Positions 1 through 8,470 of a stretch of 64,000 nucleotides of DNA are shown here, piece by piece. A program made the translations under genes and the position numbers. This DNA comes from UBA8529 sp964390565 (GTDB lineage: Bacteria; Bacteroidota; Bacteroidia; Bacteroidales; Tenuifilaceae): contig CAYMII010000010.1 of assembly GCA_964390565.1 (NCBI GenBank), positions 1-64,000 on the forward strand, written 5' to 3'. How positions within the stretch are numbered: position 1 is the stretch's first letter; every line of letters starts with the position of its first letter. The notes under the pieces were generated by a model, which saw only the letters and a list, made by a program, of their open reading frames with translations, searched no databases and had not been told where the DNA came from.

Positions 1-1
1 A

Positions 2-85
2 AAAGAGAAAGCAGAATCTTTAATAAATGAATATGATTTACTAATTCATGACATTAATAAGATAATCAAAACACTGAACAATTAA
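2..85 (+). CDS. C-terminal end of an unidentified protein (partial)
   Basis: An open frame enters from the left edge and ends at a TAA at 83-85, giving 27 residues rich in Lys, Ile, Asn and Leu (ends IIKTLNN). The composition suits the helical C-terminus of a Bacteroidota protein, but there is too little sequence to name a family. It is convergent with the QueD/PTPS gene. Confidence 0.45.
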   Translation, partial: KEKAESLINEYDLLIHDINKIIKTLNN

Positions 86-92
86 CCTTCTG

Positions 93-174
93 CCTTAACC
101 TCAACCTTAACCTCAACCTTAACCTCAACCTTAACCTCAACCTTAACCTTAACCTTAACCTCAACCTCAACCTT
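93..174. repeat. imperfect hexanucleotide tandem repeat (CCTTAA/CCTCAA)
   Basis: Thirteen hexamers in perfect register, each CCTTAA or CCTCAA, plus a partial unit. The first eight alternate strictly, then comes a run of CCTTAA followed by CCTCAA CCTCAA. It lies in the gap between two convergent gene ends, so it is transcribed only as 3' sequence. This looks like a simple-sequence repeat grown by slippage; no function can be assigned. Confidence 0.9.
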
Positions 175-185
175 TATTCTTATTC

Positions 186-605
186 CTATTCCCCAAAATA
201 CTCTACCCAGTTATTTTCGGTTTCTTGAATTTTGACGCAATGCAGGCTTACTCCCAAGTCTTCAATTGGATTCTTAAGCTCTTCCCAAATTGCTATTGCT
301 AAATTCTCGGTAGAGGCAATTTTATCTTTCATGAATTCAACATCAAGGTTGATATTTCGATGATCTAACTTTTCAATAACAAGATCCTTTATCAAGTTGC
401 TAATATTATTGAGATTTGCAACGAACCCTGTGCTTTTATCAATCTCACCTTTAATAGTGACAAAAAGGTCGAAATTATGACCATGCCAATTAGGGTGCGA
501 GCATTTTCCATATAGTTTTAAGTTTTCCTCATCGGTTAATTCCTTACTGAATAATCGATGAGCAGCATTAAATCTTTCACGTCGTGTAATATAAGCAATT
601 GGCAT
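186..605 (-). CDS. queD: 6-pyruvoyl-tetrahydropterin / 6-carboxytetrahydropterin synthase family protein
   Basis: A 139-residue protein of the PTPS/QueD fold, which converts 7,8-dihydroneopterin triphosphate to a 6-substituted tetrahydropterin (queuosine precursor in QueD, biopterin precursor in PTPS). Zinc ligands are seen as H16 (NAAHRLF) and the HGH pair H41/H43, with the catalytic Cys at C35 in GKCSHPNWHGHNF. The middle carries DHRNIN and STENLA, and the C-terminal QETENN supplies the substrate-binding Glu. The long DEENLKLYGKC stretch resembles animal-type PTPS more than short bacterial QueD, so the exact product is open. Monocistronic; the divergent neighbour is mqnB. Confidence 0.85.
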   Translation of the reverse strand: MPIAYITRRERFNAAHRLFSKELTDEENLKLYGKCSHPNWHGHNFDLFVTIKGEIDKSTGFVANLNNISNLIKDLVIEKLDHRNINLDVEFMKDKIASTENLAIAIWEELKNPIEDLGVSLHCVKIQETENNWVEYFGE

Positions 606-685
606 ATCTTAGCATTTTGAATAGGCTATAAAGTTAAAAAACTATATCTTTCGGATGGAATAATTACCATTAATTAATCATAAAA

Positions 686-1351
686 TTGAAAATACTAGTA
701 GTTACAGCAACAGCTTTTGAGTGCCGGTTTGATATTGGATTTGAATCGAGGATTGGCTTGCCCATAAAGGCCTCTGAATTTTTAAATCACCATGTTGATG
801 TACTAACTGCTGGCGTTGGAGCAGTACCTACAGCATTTGCGCTTACAAAATGTGCTAATGAGTATGATTTGATTATAAATATTGGCATCGCAGGCTCGTA
901 TACTCCAAAATACTCTATTGGTGAAGTAGTTTGTGTCAAAGAAGACACTTTTGGTGATTATGGGATTGATGATAAAGGAGTTTTTAAACCTTTATCGGGG
1001 TTGAATTTTGAAGGAAACTCAATGTATTCTTCAACCCTTTTCATGAATAATCAATGGGTAGAAAGTATTTTTAAAACTATTAATCTACCCATGGTAAAAG
1101 GGGTGACTCTTTCAACCGCAAGCGGATCGAATGGTGTAATCAATAAAGTAAAGAGCATTTGGAATGCTGATATCGAAACAATGGAAGGGGCATCTGTGTT
1201 TTATGTTTGTAAACAGTTGAATAAACCGTTTATCTGTATTAGAGCAATTTCAAATTTGGTTGAACCTCGGGATAAATCGAGATGGGAGATAAGCAAGGCT
1301 ATTGGGAATCTTGACAAGGCTTTGCGGCAGTTAATTTTAAGTTTAGATTAA
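686..1351 (+). CDS. mqnB: futalosine hydrolase
   Basis: 221 residues of the nucleoside phosphorylase/hydrolase fold. MqnB removes hypoxanthine from futalosine in the alternative (futalosine) menaquinone pathway. The glycine-rich segment near NIGIAGSY, the ETMEGASVFYVC motif with the ribose-binding Glu, and the late IRAISNLVEPRDKSRW segment fit the family. The start used is a TTG at 686, which gives the expected MKILVVTATAFE beginning; no Shine-Dalgarno is visible. It precedes mqnD by 47 bases on the same strand, which strongly supports the assignment. Confidence 0.93.
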   Translation: MKILVVTATAFECRFDIGFESRIGLPIKASEFLNHHVDVLTAGVGAVPTAFALTKCANEYDLIINIGIAGSYTPKYSIGEVVCVKEDTFGDYGIDDKGVFKPLSGLNFEGNSMYSSTLFMNNQWVESIFKTINLPMVKGVTLSTASGSNGVINKVKSIWNADIETMEGASVFYVCKQLNKPFICIRAISNLVEPRDKSRWEISKAIGNLDKALRQLILSLD

Positions 1352-1398
1352 TTAAATGAAGAAATACACTGAAAAACAATATTCATCAGCACAATCTT

Positions 1399-2232
1399 AT
1401 GAAACTTAAGCTCTGTTTCTCAACCTGTCCTAACGATACCTTTATGTTCGATGCCATGGTAAATGGGCGAATCGATACCCATGGATTAGATTTTGATGTT
1501 CATTTAACCGATATTGACGAACTTAATCGTATGGCAATAGAGGGTGTACCAGATATTACAAAAATAAGTTTTAACGCTTTTGCAAAAGTTTCAGATAATT
1601 ACCAGTTATTAAGCGCTGGAAGCGCTTTGGGTAGTGGAGTAGGCCCTTTAGTTGTTAGTAAAAGACTTATTTATCCTGATGAAATAAAATATGCTAAAAT
1701 TGCTATTCCTGGCCTAGAAACCACTGCCAATATGCTATTTACGATAGCCTTTCCAGAGGCAATCAACAAAAAGGTATACCTTTTCTCTGATATTGAGGAT
1801 GCAATACTTTCAAACGAGGTTGATGTTGGTTTAATAATTCATGAAAATCGTTTTACATTTGAAAGCAAAGGTTTGCGAAAGATTATTGACTTAGGCGAGT
1901 TTTGGGAAAATTTAACTCACTTACCAATTCCGCTTGGTGGTATTGCCATTAGGCGAAGTTTACCTAATGAGGTTAAAACAAAAGTCAACCAAATGATGCG
2001 TACAAGTGTTGAGCACGCCTTTGCTTTTCCAAAGCAAACTTATCCTTACGTTCGTAAGCATGCCCAATCGATGGAAGAGGATGTAATGCTTAAGCATATC
2101 CAGTTATATGTAAATCAATATTCAGTTGATCTAGGGGTAAAAGGAAAAAATGCCATAAATGAGTTATATAATAAAACATTTGCATTAAACTTAATTCCTA
2201 AACTCAATAACAACTTCTTTATCAATTCATAA
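1399..2232 (+). CDS. mqnD: 1,4-dihydroxy-6-naphthoate synthase
   Basis: 277 residues, the usual size for MqnD, which cleaves cyclic dehypoxanthinyl futalosine to 1,4-dihydroxy-6-naphthoate. Family features are the start LCFSTCPNDTFMFDAM, the ITKISFNAF segment, GSGVGPLVVSK, and the conserved HENRFT segment with the catalytic His. Periplasmic-binding-protein-like fold, no signal peptide. It forms a pair with mqnB; mqnA, mqnC and the later genes are outside this window. Presence of the pathway means the cell makes menaquinone for respiration. Confidence 0.95.
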   Translation: MKLKLCFSTCPNDTFMFDAMVNGRIDTHGLDFDVHLTDIDELNRMAIEGVPDITKISFNAFAKVSDNYQLLSAGSALGSGVGPLVVSKRLIYPDEIKYAKIAIPGLETTANMLFTIAFPEAINKKVYLFSDIEDAILSNEVDVGLIIHENRFTFESKGLRKIIDLGEFWENLTHLPIPLGGIAIRRSLPNEVKTKVNQMMRTSVEHAFAFPKQTYPYVRKHAQSMEEDVMLKHIQLYVNQYSVDLGVKGKNAINELYNKTFALNLIPKLNNNFFINS

Positions 2233-2705
2233 TGATATTTCATCAAATCTTTTCTTGAATTAATGGTTTAGTTCGCTTTCATTTTGTTTGTTAAAGATAC
2301 ATTCAGTATTTTTATATCTATTGATTTTACTGAGATTTTGACGTTTTATATTATTCAATATTTTGACGATATTTTATATTTTAGTGCTGCCTTTATGTAA
2401 TTTATGTGAAACATGGAAGAGATGATTTGTGAGCATAGACCTTTTTTTGGAGCAAATCGAAAGCTTATAGAAAGATTAGATTCGCTAGATGAGACATGGT
2501 TTGTAGAGATTTGGATTATAAAGTATTATTTTTTTAGGATTGAGGTTTATTCAAGAAAGAAAGAGCTTATTAAGCATAATCAGGTTAAAGCTAAAAGTAA
2601 TTTATAGCATTATTTAAAGATTTTATAAAAGGTAACAAACATCATCGAATAAAATATATAATAATGCCATAGAATTTGTATAATTGGAGGATAATAGAAT
2701 ATTCA
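2233..2705. other. AT-rich intergenic region with one doubtful small frame
   Basis: About 470 bases between mqnD and the sensor gene. It is strongly AT-rich with repeated TTTTATATT-like stretches around 2340-2390, but I find no strong hairpin and no clean TAnnTTTG box. A 64-codon frame at 2413-2607 (start MEEMICEHRPFFGAN) has no recognisable family and no ribosome-binding signal; it is most likely chance but could be a small gene. Confidence 0.5.
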
Positions 2706-5132
2706 ATGATGCATTTAGGCGCATTTTATAAGAAATTTCTTTTTATCAATTCATTAATCTTTTTGATTGGTGCAAATTCTTATGCTCAGTCTGATACTTC
2801 TAATATAACCACCCTATTAAAATCAGGCAATATTGCCTTAGATAGTAATAAGTTAGGAGCCTCACGTAGTTTAGCATCTAAAGCATATAAGTTATCTATA
2901 TTACATGGTTTTAAAGCAGGAGAAGCTAAGTCGCTGGTACTCTTAGCTCGCGTACAATCTGCAAGTGGTATAAAAGATTCAGCGTTATTAAATCTAATGC
3001 AATCACTAAATATTTATAGAAGTATTGATGATAAACTGAATTCTGCTTGGTGCTTATATTGGATTGGAAATCATTTCACTTATATAGGAAACCAGGATAG
3101 TGCAGAGTTCTATATTAACAGGTGCTTGCCAATTTTTAAGGAATTTGATAATCAAATCGGAGTTACCCGGTCATATAATAATCTAGGGACAATTCAATAT
3201 TTTAGAGGCGACTACTTTAAAGCAATGGAATATTTCATGACTTCCTTGGATTGGCAAAATAAAATCACAGATAAATCATTTAAATCTAATACCTTAAATA
3301 ATATAGGCGCCATTTTTAAAAGTCAGGGCAACTATCCTAAAGCGCTTGATTATTTTTTACAGTCGTTAAGAATTCAGGAAGAGTTAAAAGCTTACCGAAA
3401 CATCGCTTTGATAAATAATAACATCGGTCTAATATATCAACAACTTAAAGACACAACTGAAGCCTTAAAGTATTATAAAACATCATTGGAGAATTGTGTG
3501 CGCATATGCGATAGTTCAGCGATGTCCTATACGTTGATGGGTTTAGCTGAGATTTATCGAGTTAAACAAGACTACAAAAAAGCCTTTGAATATTTTTACG
3601 AGATAGAAAAGATTAGGTCAAAACATTCAAATTACTTAGGGTTAGCCGATCTGTACGTAAACATGAGCCGAGTTTATAATGAAGTAGGTGATTATAATAA
3701 ATCAATCAGCTCTTTATTAAAGGCATCTGCAATTTACGATAAGATTAATGCCCCAATGGGTAAGGCCAGTGCTTTAGTCGAAATTGGATTGGTCTATTTC
3801 AAGCAGGGTTTAATTCAATCGGCCATTGAAAATTGTAATTCAGGTATAACCTTAGCCCAAAAAATAGGGGCCTTAGAGGTTGTTCGCGATGGATATAACA
3901 CTTTAAACTTGGTATATGAAAAGACAAGGGATGTTTCTCAAGCCTATAAATCATATAAGTTATATATTGCTTACAGGGATAGTATAAGTGGACAAGATAA
4001 GGCTAAGGAGCTACAAAGAATAAAATTTGAAGCCGATTTGAATAAACTATTTAGCAAAGAGCGACTTGAGAACGAGAACAAATTAAGCATTGCCGAAAAC
4101 AAAACAATAAAACAAACAAGGATAGCACACATATTTATACTTGCATTCATCATAACTCTATTCGGATTTGTTCTCATTTTTATAACTTATAAGCAAAAAC
4201 AAAAAAGAAATAATCTGCTCGCCTTTCAGAAACTCGATATGGAGCGTCAAAGGACAGAATTAACAGCTCAAAGGGATGAGCTAGAAATTCAAAAGAATTT
4301 GGTGATTCATCAGCGTGATAAGATTATGACCATGCTAACAGATCTTGGTGAATCAATTGATTATGCACGAAAAATCCAACAGGCGCTACTACCATCTGAT
4401 AAAACGTTGGCTAAGGTACTGGGTGAGTATTTTCTTTTTTTCCAACCTCGCGAATCTGTAGGTGGGGATTTTTACTGGACTTATGAAGATGAGGATTTGA
4501 TATATTTTGCTGTTGCCGATTGTACTGGGCACGGGGTTCCTGGCGGGTTTATGAGCATGTTAGGTGTTTCGTTGCTCAATGAGCAAATTTCACGTGGTGA
4601 CTGTTGTGCCTCACCGGCTAAAATGCTTTGGAGCCTTCGCGAAATGATTGTAAAAGCGTTAAACCAAACAGGTCTTGATGAGGATAGCCAAGATGGAATG
4701 GATATTGCACTCTGCATGTATAATAAGAAAAGTAGACAGATGGTTTATTCAGGTGCTAATCTATCGCTTTTTTTAGTTACAAAACACCTCCCTGAGGCAA
4801 GTGAATTGGTTCTTATACAGGAAAATATTGCAGAGTTTAAACCAGATAGGATGCCTGTATCTTTTTACCTCCGAATGAAAGAGTTTAATGAGCATCAAAT
4901 AACTTTAAGATCGGGGGATTGCATTTATTTGTCATCCGATGGTTTTTCTGATCAGTTTGGTGGTCCAAACAATAAGAAATTCGGTTACAATACATTTAGG
5001 AATCTTCTAATATCTATATCTAGTAAACCATTTGATAAACAGCGCGATTTGCTTTGGAATGAGTTTGATAAATGGAAAGGCGAAGAATCTCAAACGGATG
5101 ATGTAATCGTTTTAGGAATAAAAATTCCGTGA
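2706..5132 (+). CDS. TPR sensor with transmembrane segment and SpoIIE-type PP2C phosphatase output
   Basis: Start taken at ATG 2706 (not TTG 2676) because it gives a clean signal peptide ending ANSYAQ. About 808 residues: signal peptide (1-28), periplasmic tetratricopeptide repeats (about 40-430, e.g. NLGTIQYFRGDY, NIGAIFKSQGNY, NNIGLIYQQLKD), one transmembrane helix (about 472-495), a basic coiled coil (about 496-560), and a SpoIIE/PP2C serine phosphatase domain to the end. Metal-binding acidic residues are seen in GGDFYW, VADCTGHGVPGG, LSSDGFSDQFGG and TDDVIVLG. It probably dephosphorylates an anti-sigma-factor antagonist or similar partner in response to a periplasmic cue. Bacteroidota have many such two-ended proteins; the partner is not nearby. 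Confidence 0.88.
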   Translation: MMHLGAFYKKFLFINSLIFLIGANSYAQSDTSNITTLLKSGNIALDSNKLGASRSLASKAYKLSILHGFKAGEAKSLVLLARVQSASGIKDSALLNLMQSLNIYRSIDDKLNSAWCLYWIGNHFTYIGNQDSAEFYINRCLPIFKEFDNQIGVTRSYNNLGTIQYFRGDYFKAMEYFMTSLDWQNKITDKSFKSNTLNNIGAIFKSQGNYPKALDYFLQSLRIQEELKAYRNIALINNNIGLIYQQLKDTTEALKYYKTSLENCVRICDSSAMSYTLMGLAEIYRVKQDYKKAFEYFYEIEKIRSKHSNYLGLADLYVNMSRVYNEVGDYNKSISSLLKASAIYDKINAPMGKASALVEIGLVYFKQGLIQSAIENCNSGITLAQKIGALEVVRDGYNTLNLVYEKTRDVSQAYKSYKLYIAYRDSISGQDKAKELQRIKFEADLNKLFSKERLENENKLSIAENKTIKQTRIAHIFILAFIITLFGFVLIFITYKQKQKRNNLLAFQKLDMERQRTELTAQRDELEIQKNLVIHQRDKIMTMLTDLGESIDYARKIQQALLPSDKTLAKVLGEYFLFFQPRESVGGDFYWTYEDEDLIYFAVADCTGHGVPGGFMSMLGVSLLNEQISRGDCCASPAKMLWSLREMIVKALNQTGLDEDSQDGMDIALCMYNKKSRQMVYSGANLSLFLVTKHLPEASELVLIQENIAEFKPDRMPVSFYLRMKEFNEHQITLRSGDCIYLSSDGFSDQFGGPNNKKFGYNTFRNLLISISSKPFDKQRDLLWNEFDKWKGEESQTDDVIVLGIKIP

Positions 5133-5195
5133 TCCCCTCCATATTTCTTTAAACAAATCAGTATTTTTAATGTTAATCGTTAAAAACATTATATT

Positions 5196-5771
5196 ATGAA
5201 ACACGAACTACCAAAATTACCTTACGAGCTAGATGCGTTAGCTCCGGTTATATCAAAACAGACATTAGAGTTCCATTATGGCAAACACCATCAGGCTTAT
5301 GTTAATAATTTAAATAACCTTATTGTTGGAACTAAGTTTGAAAATCTTGATCTAGAAAACGTTATCCGCGAATCAGATGGGGGTATTTTCAACAATGCTG
5401 CTCAAATATGGAACCATACATTCTACTTCAATACCTTTTCTCCAAAGCCACAGCTTGAACCAACAGGAAAACTAGCCGACATGATAGTTAGGGATTTTGG
5501 TTCAATGGGAGAGTTTAAGGAAAAGTTTAATAAGGCCGCTGCTACTCTTTTTGGTGCTGGTTGGGCTTGGCTTGTTCTTGATTCGAATGGAAAGTTAGAG
5601 ATTCAACAAGAATCAAATGCCGGTACTCCGCTTAAGAAAAACCTTAAACCGTTAATTACTTGCGATGTATGGGAGCATGCGTACTATCTAGATTATCAAA
5701 ATCGTCGACCCGATTATATTAACACAATTTGGAGTGTACTTGACTGGAAAGTTGTTGAAAGTAGGTTGTAG
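5196..5771 (+). CDS. sodB: superoxide dismutase, Fe type
   Basis: 191 residues of the Fe/Mn superoxide dismutase family, converting superoxide to hydrogen peroxide and oxygen in the cytoplasm. The four metal ligands are visible: H27 (FHYGKHH), H74 (WNHTFYF), D157 and H161 (DVWEHAYY). Gln70 in NNAAQIWNH occupies the position of the second-sphere Gln of iron enzymes, so Fe is more likely than Mn. An intrinsic terminator follows at 5797, so it is a single-gene transcript. Confidence 0.96.
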   Translation: MKHELPKLPYELDALAPVISKQTLEFHYGKHHQAYVNNLNNLIVGTKFENLDLENVIRESDGGIFNNAAQIWNHTFYFNTFSPKPQLEPTGKLADMIVRDFGSMGEFKEKFNKAAATLFGAGWAWLVLDSNGKLEIQQESNAGTPLKKNLKPLITCDVWEHAYYLDYQNRRPDYINTIWSVLDWKVVESRL

Positions 5772-5796
5772 TTATCGCCCAATATTCTAATTTTGA

Positions 5797-5828
5797 GCAT
5801 CGGTAGTTGCACTATCGGTGCTTTTTTA
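5797..5828 (+). terminator. intrinsic terminator of sodB
   Basis: An 11-bp stem (GCATCGGTAGT pairing with ACTATCGGTGC, two G-U pairs), a 3-base loop and a T run at 5822-5827. It overlaps possible upstream starts of the nitroreductase frame, which argues that that gene starts at 5855. Confidence 0.85.
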
Positions 5829-5854
5829 TTTGTACTCAAACACATTATCATAGT

Positions 5855-6427
5855 ATGCTAAGAGAATTAGTTTTAAAGAATAGGAGCTATCGTCGATTCG
5901 ACCAGTCGAAACCCATTACAAAAGAGGTACTACTTAGTTTTATCGATTTAGCAAGAAACTCGGCTTCAGGCCGAAATCTTCAAACGTTGAAGTATTTCAT
6001 CTCTTTTGACTCAGAAACCAATGCAAAAATATATCCAACCCTATTATGGGCAGGATATTTAAAGGATTGGGATGGACCTGCTGAGGGCGAAAGGCCATCA
6101 GGTTATGTTATAATAACAGAAGATACTCTTATTGGTAAGAATTTAGTTCACGATCAGGGTATTGCCGCTCAAACCATACTTCTTGCTGCAGTTGAAAAGG
6201 GTTATGGTGGGTGCATGATTTATTCCGTTAAGCGAAACGATCTTGCTGATGCCCTAAATATACCTACCTATCTCGATATCGTCCTAGTAATCGCGTTAGG
6301 CGTTCCTGTTGAACAGGTTGTTCTAGATAATCTTCAATCCAAAGGAGATATAAAATATTGGCGCGATGAGAATCAGGTCCACCATGTCCCAAAGCGTGAG
6401 CTTAAGGATATTGTGATTAACTATTAA
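5855..6427 (+). CDS. nitroreductase family protein
   Basis: About 190 residues from ATG 5855, chosen because the upstream TTG/ATG options lie inside the sodB terminator. The N-terminus ELVLKNRSYRRFDQSKPI is the FMN phosphate-binding signature of nitroreductases; ARNSASGRNLQTLKYF and AVEKGYGGCMIYSV also fit. These FMN enzymes reduce quinones, flavins or nitro compounds with NAD(P)H. The substrate cannot be told. It ends 10 bases before the convergent radical SAM gene. Confidence 0.88.
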   Translation: MLRELVLKNRSYRRFDQSKPITKEVLLSFIDLARNSASGRNLQTLKYFISFDSETNAKIYPTLLWAGYLKDWDGPAEGERPSGYVIITEDTLIGKNLVHDQGIAAQTILLAAVEKGYGGCMIYSVKRNDLADALNIPTYLDIVLVIALGVPVEQVVLDNLQSKGDIKYWRDENQVHHVPKRELKDIVINY

Positions 6428-6437
6428 TCTGTTAATA

Positions 6438-7445
6438 CTATTGGGTTACTATTGGTCCGTAGTTGCATTCTAAGCAAAAACCTTGGGCGTTTATTCCTAT
6501 TAATGATGTGTTTGCCCCATTTCTTTTAATAACCTGATTTTTACATTTAGGACATTCGGTATTACGTCCAAAATCAACACTCTGGCTATTCCCAATATAA
6601 ACGTAATGGAGTTTTTCTTTAGCTAAATTGTATAGCCTGTGTAACGTTTCAGGTTTTGTTGTCTGATTGTTGATTAAATATGCTGGATGATAGGCATTGA
6701 TATGCAGTACTGTGTGTTCTCCAAGTTCATTGGCAATCCAATTAAACATTTCAGTTGCATCGCCTAGGTTATCGTTAAGATTAGGTATTACAAGAAATGA
6801 TATTTCAAGATGCCTGCCGCTTCCCCGTATTGTTTTTAATGTACTTAGGACGGATTGAAGGTTTCCCTTTGAGATTTTATTGTAAAAATCATCGTTAAAT
6901 GCTTTCAAATCGATATTAAAGGCATCGATTAAATGAAATAAACTATTCAACGGTTTTTGGTTAATAAACCCGTTTGAGACCAAAACATTTATTAGTCCTT
7001 CTTTTTTAGCCTCTTCTGCCGTTTCCAACATATATTCGAACCATACGGTTGGCTCATTATAGGTGTAAGCGATTCCGATGCTATTGCGTTGAATTCTAGC
7101 TTTTTGAACAATTTCGGATGGCAAAAGAATTCTATGCTTATCAATATTATGAGGAACATATTGCGAAATCTCAAAATTCTGACAGAATAAGCAGCTCAGA
7201 TTACAACCAAACCCACCAATAGAATAAATCATTTTACCAGGGTGGAAGTGATATAGCGGTTTTTTTTCAATTGGGTCAAGCCCCGATGATGCAATCACAC
7301 CCCATTGAACCGATTCAAGCACGCCATTTCGATTAAGACGTGTATTACAAATTCCTAATCTTTCATTCTTTATTCTACATAAATGGGGGCAAAGTTGGCA
7401 TTCAACTGTATTGTTATCGAGTTTTATGTAGAATTTTGATTCCAT
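6438..7445 (-). CDS. AmmeMemoRadiSam-system radical SAM enzyme
   Basis: About 335 residues from ATG 7445 (an upstream ATG at 7469 would add 8). The radical SAM cluster is C81-x3-C85-x2-C88 in GGFGCNLSCLFCQNFEIS, typical of the PflA-like AmmeMemoRadiSam group. A Cys-rich N-terminus (C16, C19, C23, C33) and a C-terminal zinc-ribbon-like CPKC...CLEC pair are also seen. The family usually travels with AMMECR1 and Memo proteins, which are not in this window. The reaction is not established; it probably generates a radical on a protein or small molecule. Confidence 0.88.
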   Translation of the reverse strand: MESKFYIKLDNNTVECQLCPHLCRIKNERLGICNTRLNRNGVLESVQWGVIASSGLDPIEKKPLYHFHPGKMIYSIGGFGCNLSCLFCQNFEISQYVPHNIDKHRILLPSEIVQKARIQRNSIGIAYTYNEPTVWFEYMLETAEEAKKEGLINVLVSNGFINQKPLNSLFHLIDAFNIDLKAFNDDFYNKISKGNLQSVLSTLKTIRGSGRHLEISFLVIPNLNDNLGDATEMFNWIANELGEHTVLHINAYHPAYLINNQTTKPETLHRLYNLAKEKLHYVYIGNSQSVDFGRNTECPKCKNQVIKRNGANTSLIGINAQGFCLECNYGPIVTQ

Positions 7446-7562
7446 AAAAAATCGAATATCTAAATACAAGTTAGATATTTGATTTGCAAAATCAAATTAA
7501 ATGGTTGAAAAATAAGCTTATACTTTAAGGTTAGTTATTAATGTATTTGGGGTTGAATAAAT

Positions 7563-8342
7563 TCAATGAATATTCATTAACCATTTTGGCTCATCATCTA
7601 TTTGCTCCCCTTTGTAGTAAACCCTTTCGAGGTAAAGGCCAGATGGTGGTGCAGTAAATTGTGAGGGTATCTCGGATTTGTCCCAAAAAAAACTTTGAAT
7701 ATCTTTCTCTGTCATTCGTCCACGTCCAACCTCAACAAGCACGCCAACAACTCTTCGAACCATACGCCATAAAAAGTGTGAGCCAACAATATGTACAAGT
7801 ATTGAGTCATCGATCTCAAAAATTCGCATTGATTGAAGTTCAACAAGGGTCGAGTCGGTCTCTTTATCTTTTATTCCAAATGATTTAAAATCTTTTAACC
7901 CCAAAAACAATGGGGTAACATCTGCCATCGCTTTAACATCAAGTTTATCTTTAATCCACCATACGTTATCCTTCCCAAATGCTGTTCGACGCTTGGAGAT
8001 ATGGTAAACATAGCTTCGGGCAATTGCATCGTGTCGGGCATGAAAATTAGGACTTACTTTATCAATATTAAGTATAGTAATTGCTGCAGGTAATACATCA
8101 TTCATCTTTATTTTGATTATATGAGGAGGCATCACCGTTTTTATATCTAAGTGGGCTACTTGATAAAGTGCATGAACACCAGTATCCGTTCTTCCCGATC
8201 CGTATAGTTCAAATTTATCTTCGCTAAAAATTTCTTTGCAGGCATCCATTAATTTGCCCATCACCGTTGGCAAATCTTTTTGGAATTGCCAACCCTTGAA
8301 CTTTGATCCATCGTACTCTAAAATCAGCTTAAATCTGGGCAT
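7563..8342 (-). CDS. truA: tRNA pseudouridine synthase A
   Basis: 259 residues from ATG 8342, giving the standard start MPRFKLILEYDGSKFKGWQ. A longer frame to 8414 would run through an intergenic inverted repeat and is rejected. TruA makes pseudouridine at positions 38-40 of tRNA anticodon arms. The catalytic Asp is D53 in GSGRTDTGVHA; the later FLWRMVRRVVGVLVEVGRG segment is a family signature. Downstream of the asnA gene on the same strand. Confidence 0.95.
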   Translation of the reverse strand: MPRFKLILEYDGSKFKGWQFQKDLPTVMGKLMDACKEIFSEDKFELYGSGRTDTGVHALYQVAHLDIKTVMPPHIIKIKMNDVLPAAITILNIDKVSPNFHARHDAIARSYVYHISKRRTAFGKDNVWWIKDKLDVKAMADVTPLFLGLKDFKSFGIKDKETDSTLVELQSMRIFEIDDSILVHIVGSHFLWRMVRRVVGVLVEVGRGRMTEKDIQSFFWDKSEIPSQFTAPPSGLYLERVYYKGEQIDDEPKWLMNIH

Positions 8343-8388
8343 ACTTTTTTTGGTAAAGATAATTGATAGGTCTTGAAAAAAATAACAA

Positions 8389-8464
8389 TTAACCACAATA
8401 GACGCATAGAGCACTAGAAATAAGATAATAAACTAATGTGACCTATTGTGTCTAATGTGGTTAA
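8389..8464. repeat. intergenic imperfect inverted repeat (TTAACCAC element, copy 1)
   Basis: Arms of about 28 bases: left begins TTAACCACAATAGACGCATA, right ends CTATTGTGTCTAATGTGGTT with AA following; the two are near-perfect reverse complements. It fills the asnA-truA gap. Similar elements lie at 37805, 42361, 53085 and 54518. Confidence 0.75.
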
Positions 8465-8470
8465 ATAAAA

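Noticed and set aside
93..174. A true telomere or CRISPR array
   Set aside because: The repeats sit inside a chromosomal gap between genes, without spacers and without a replicon end.
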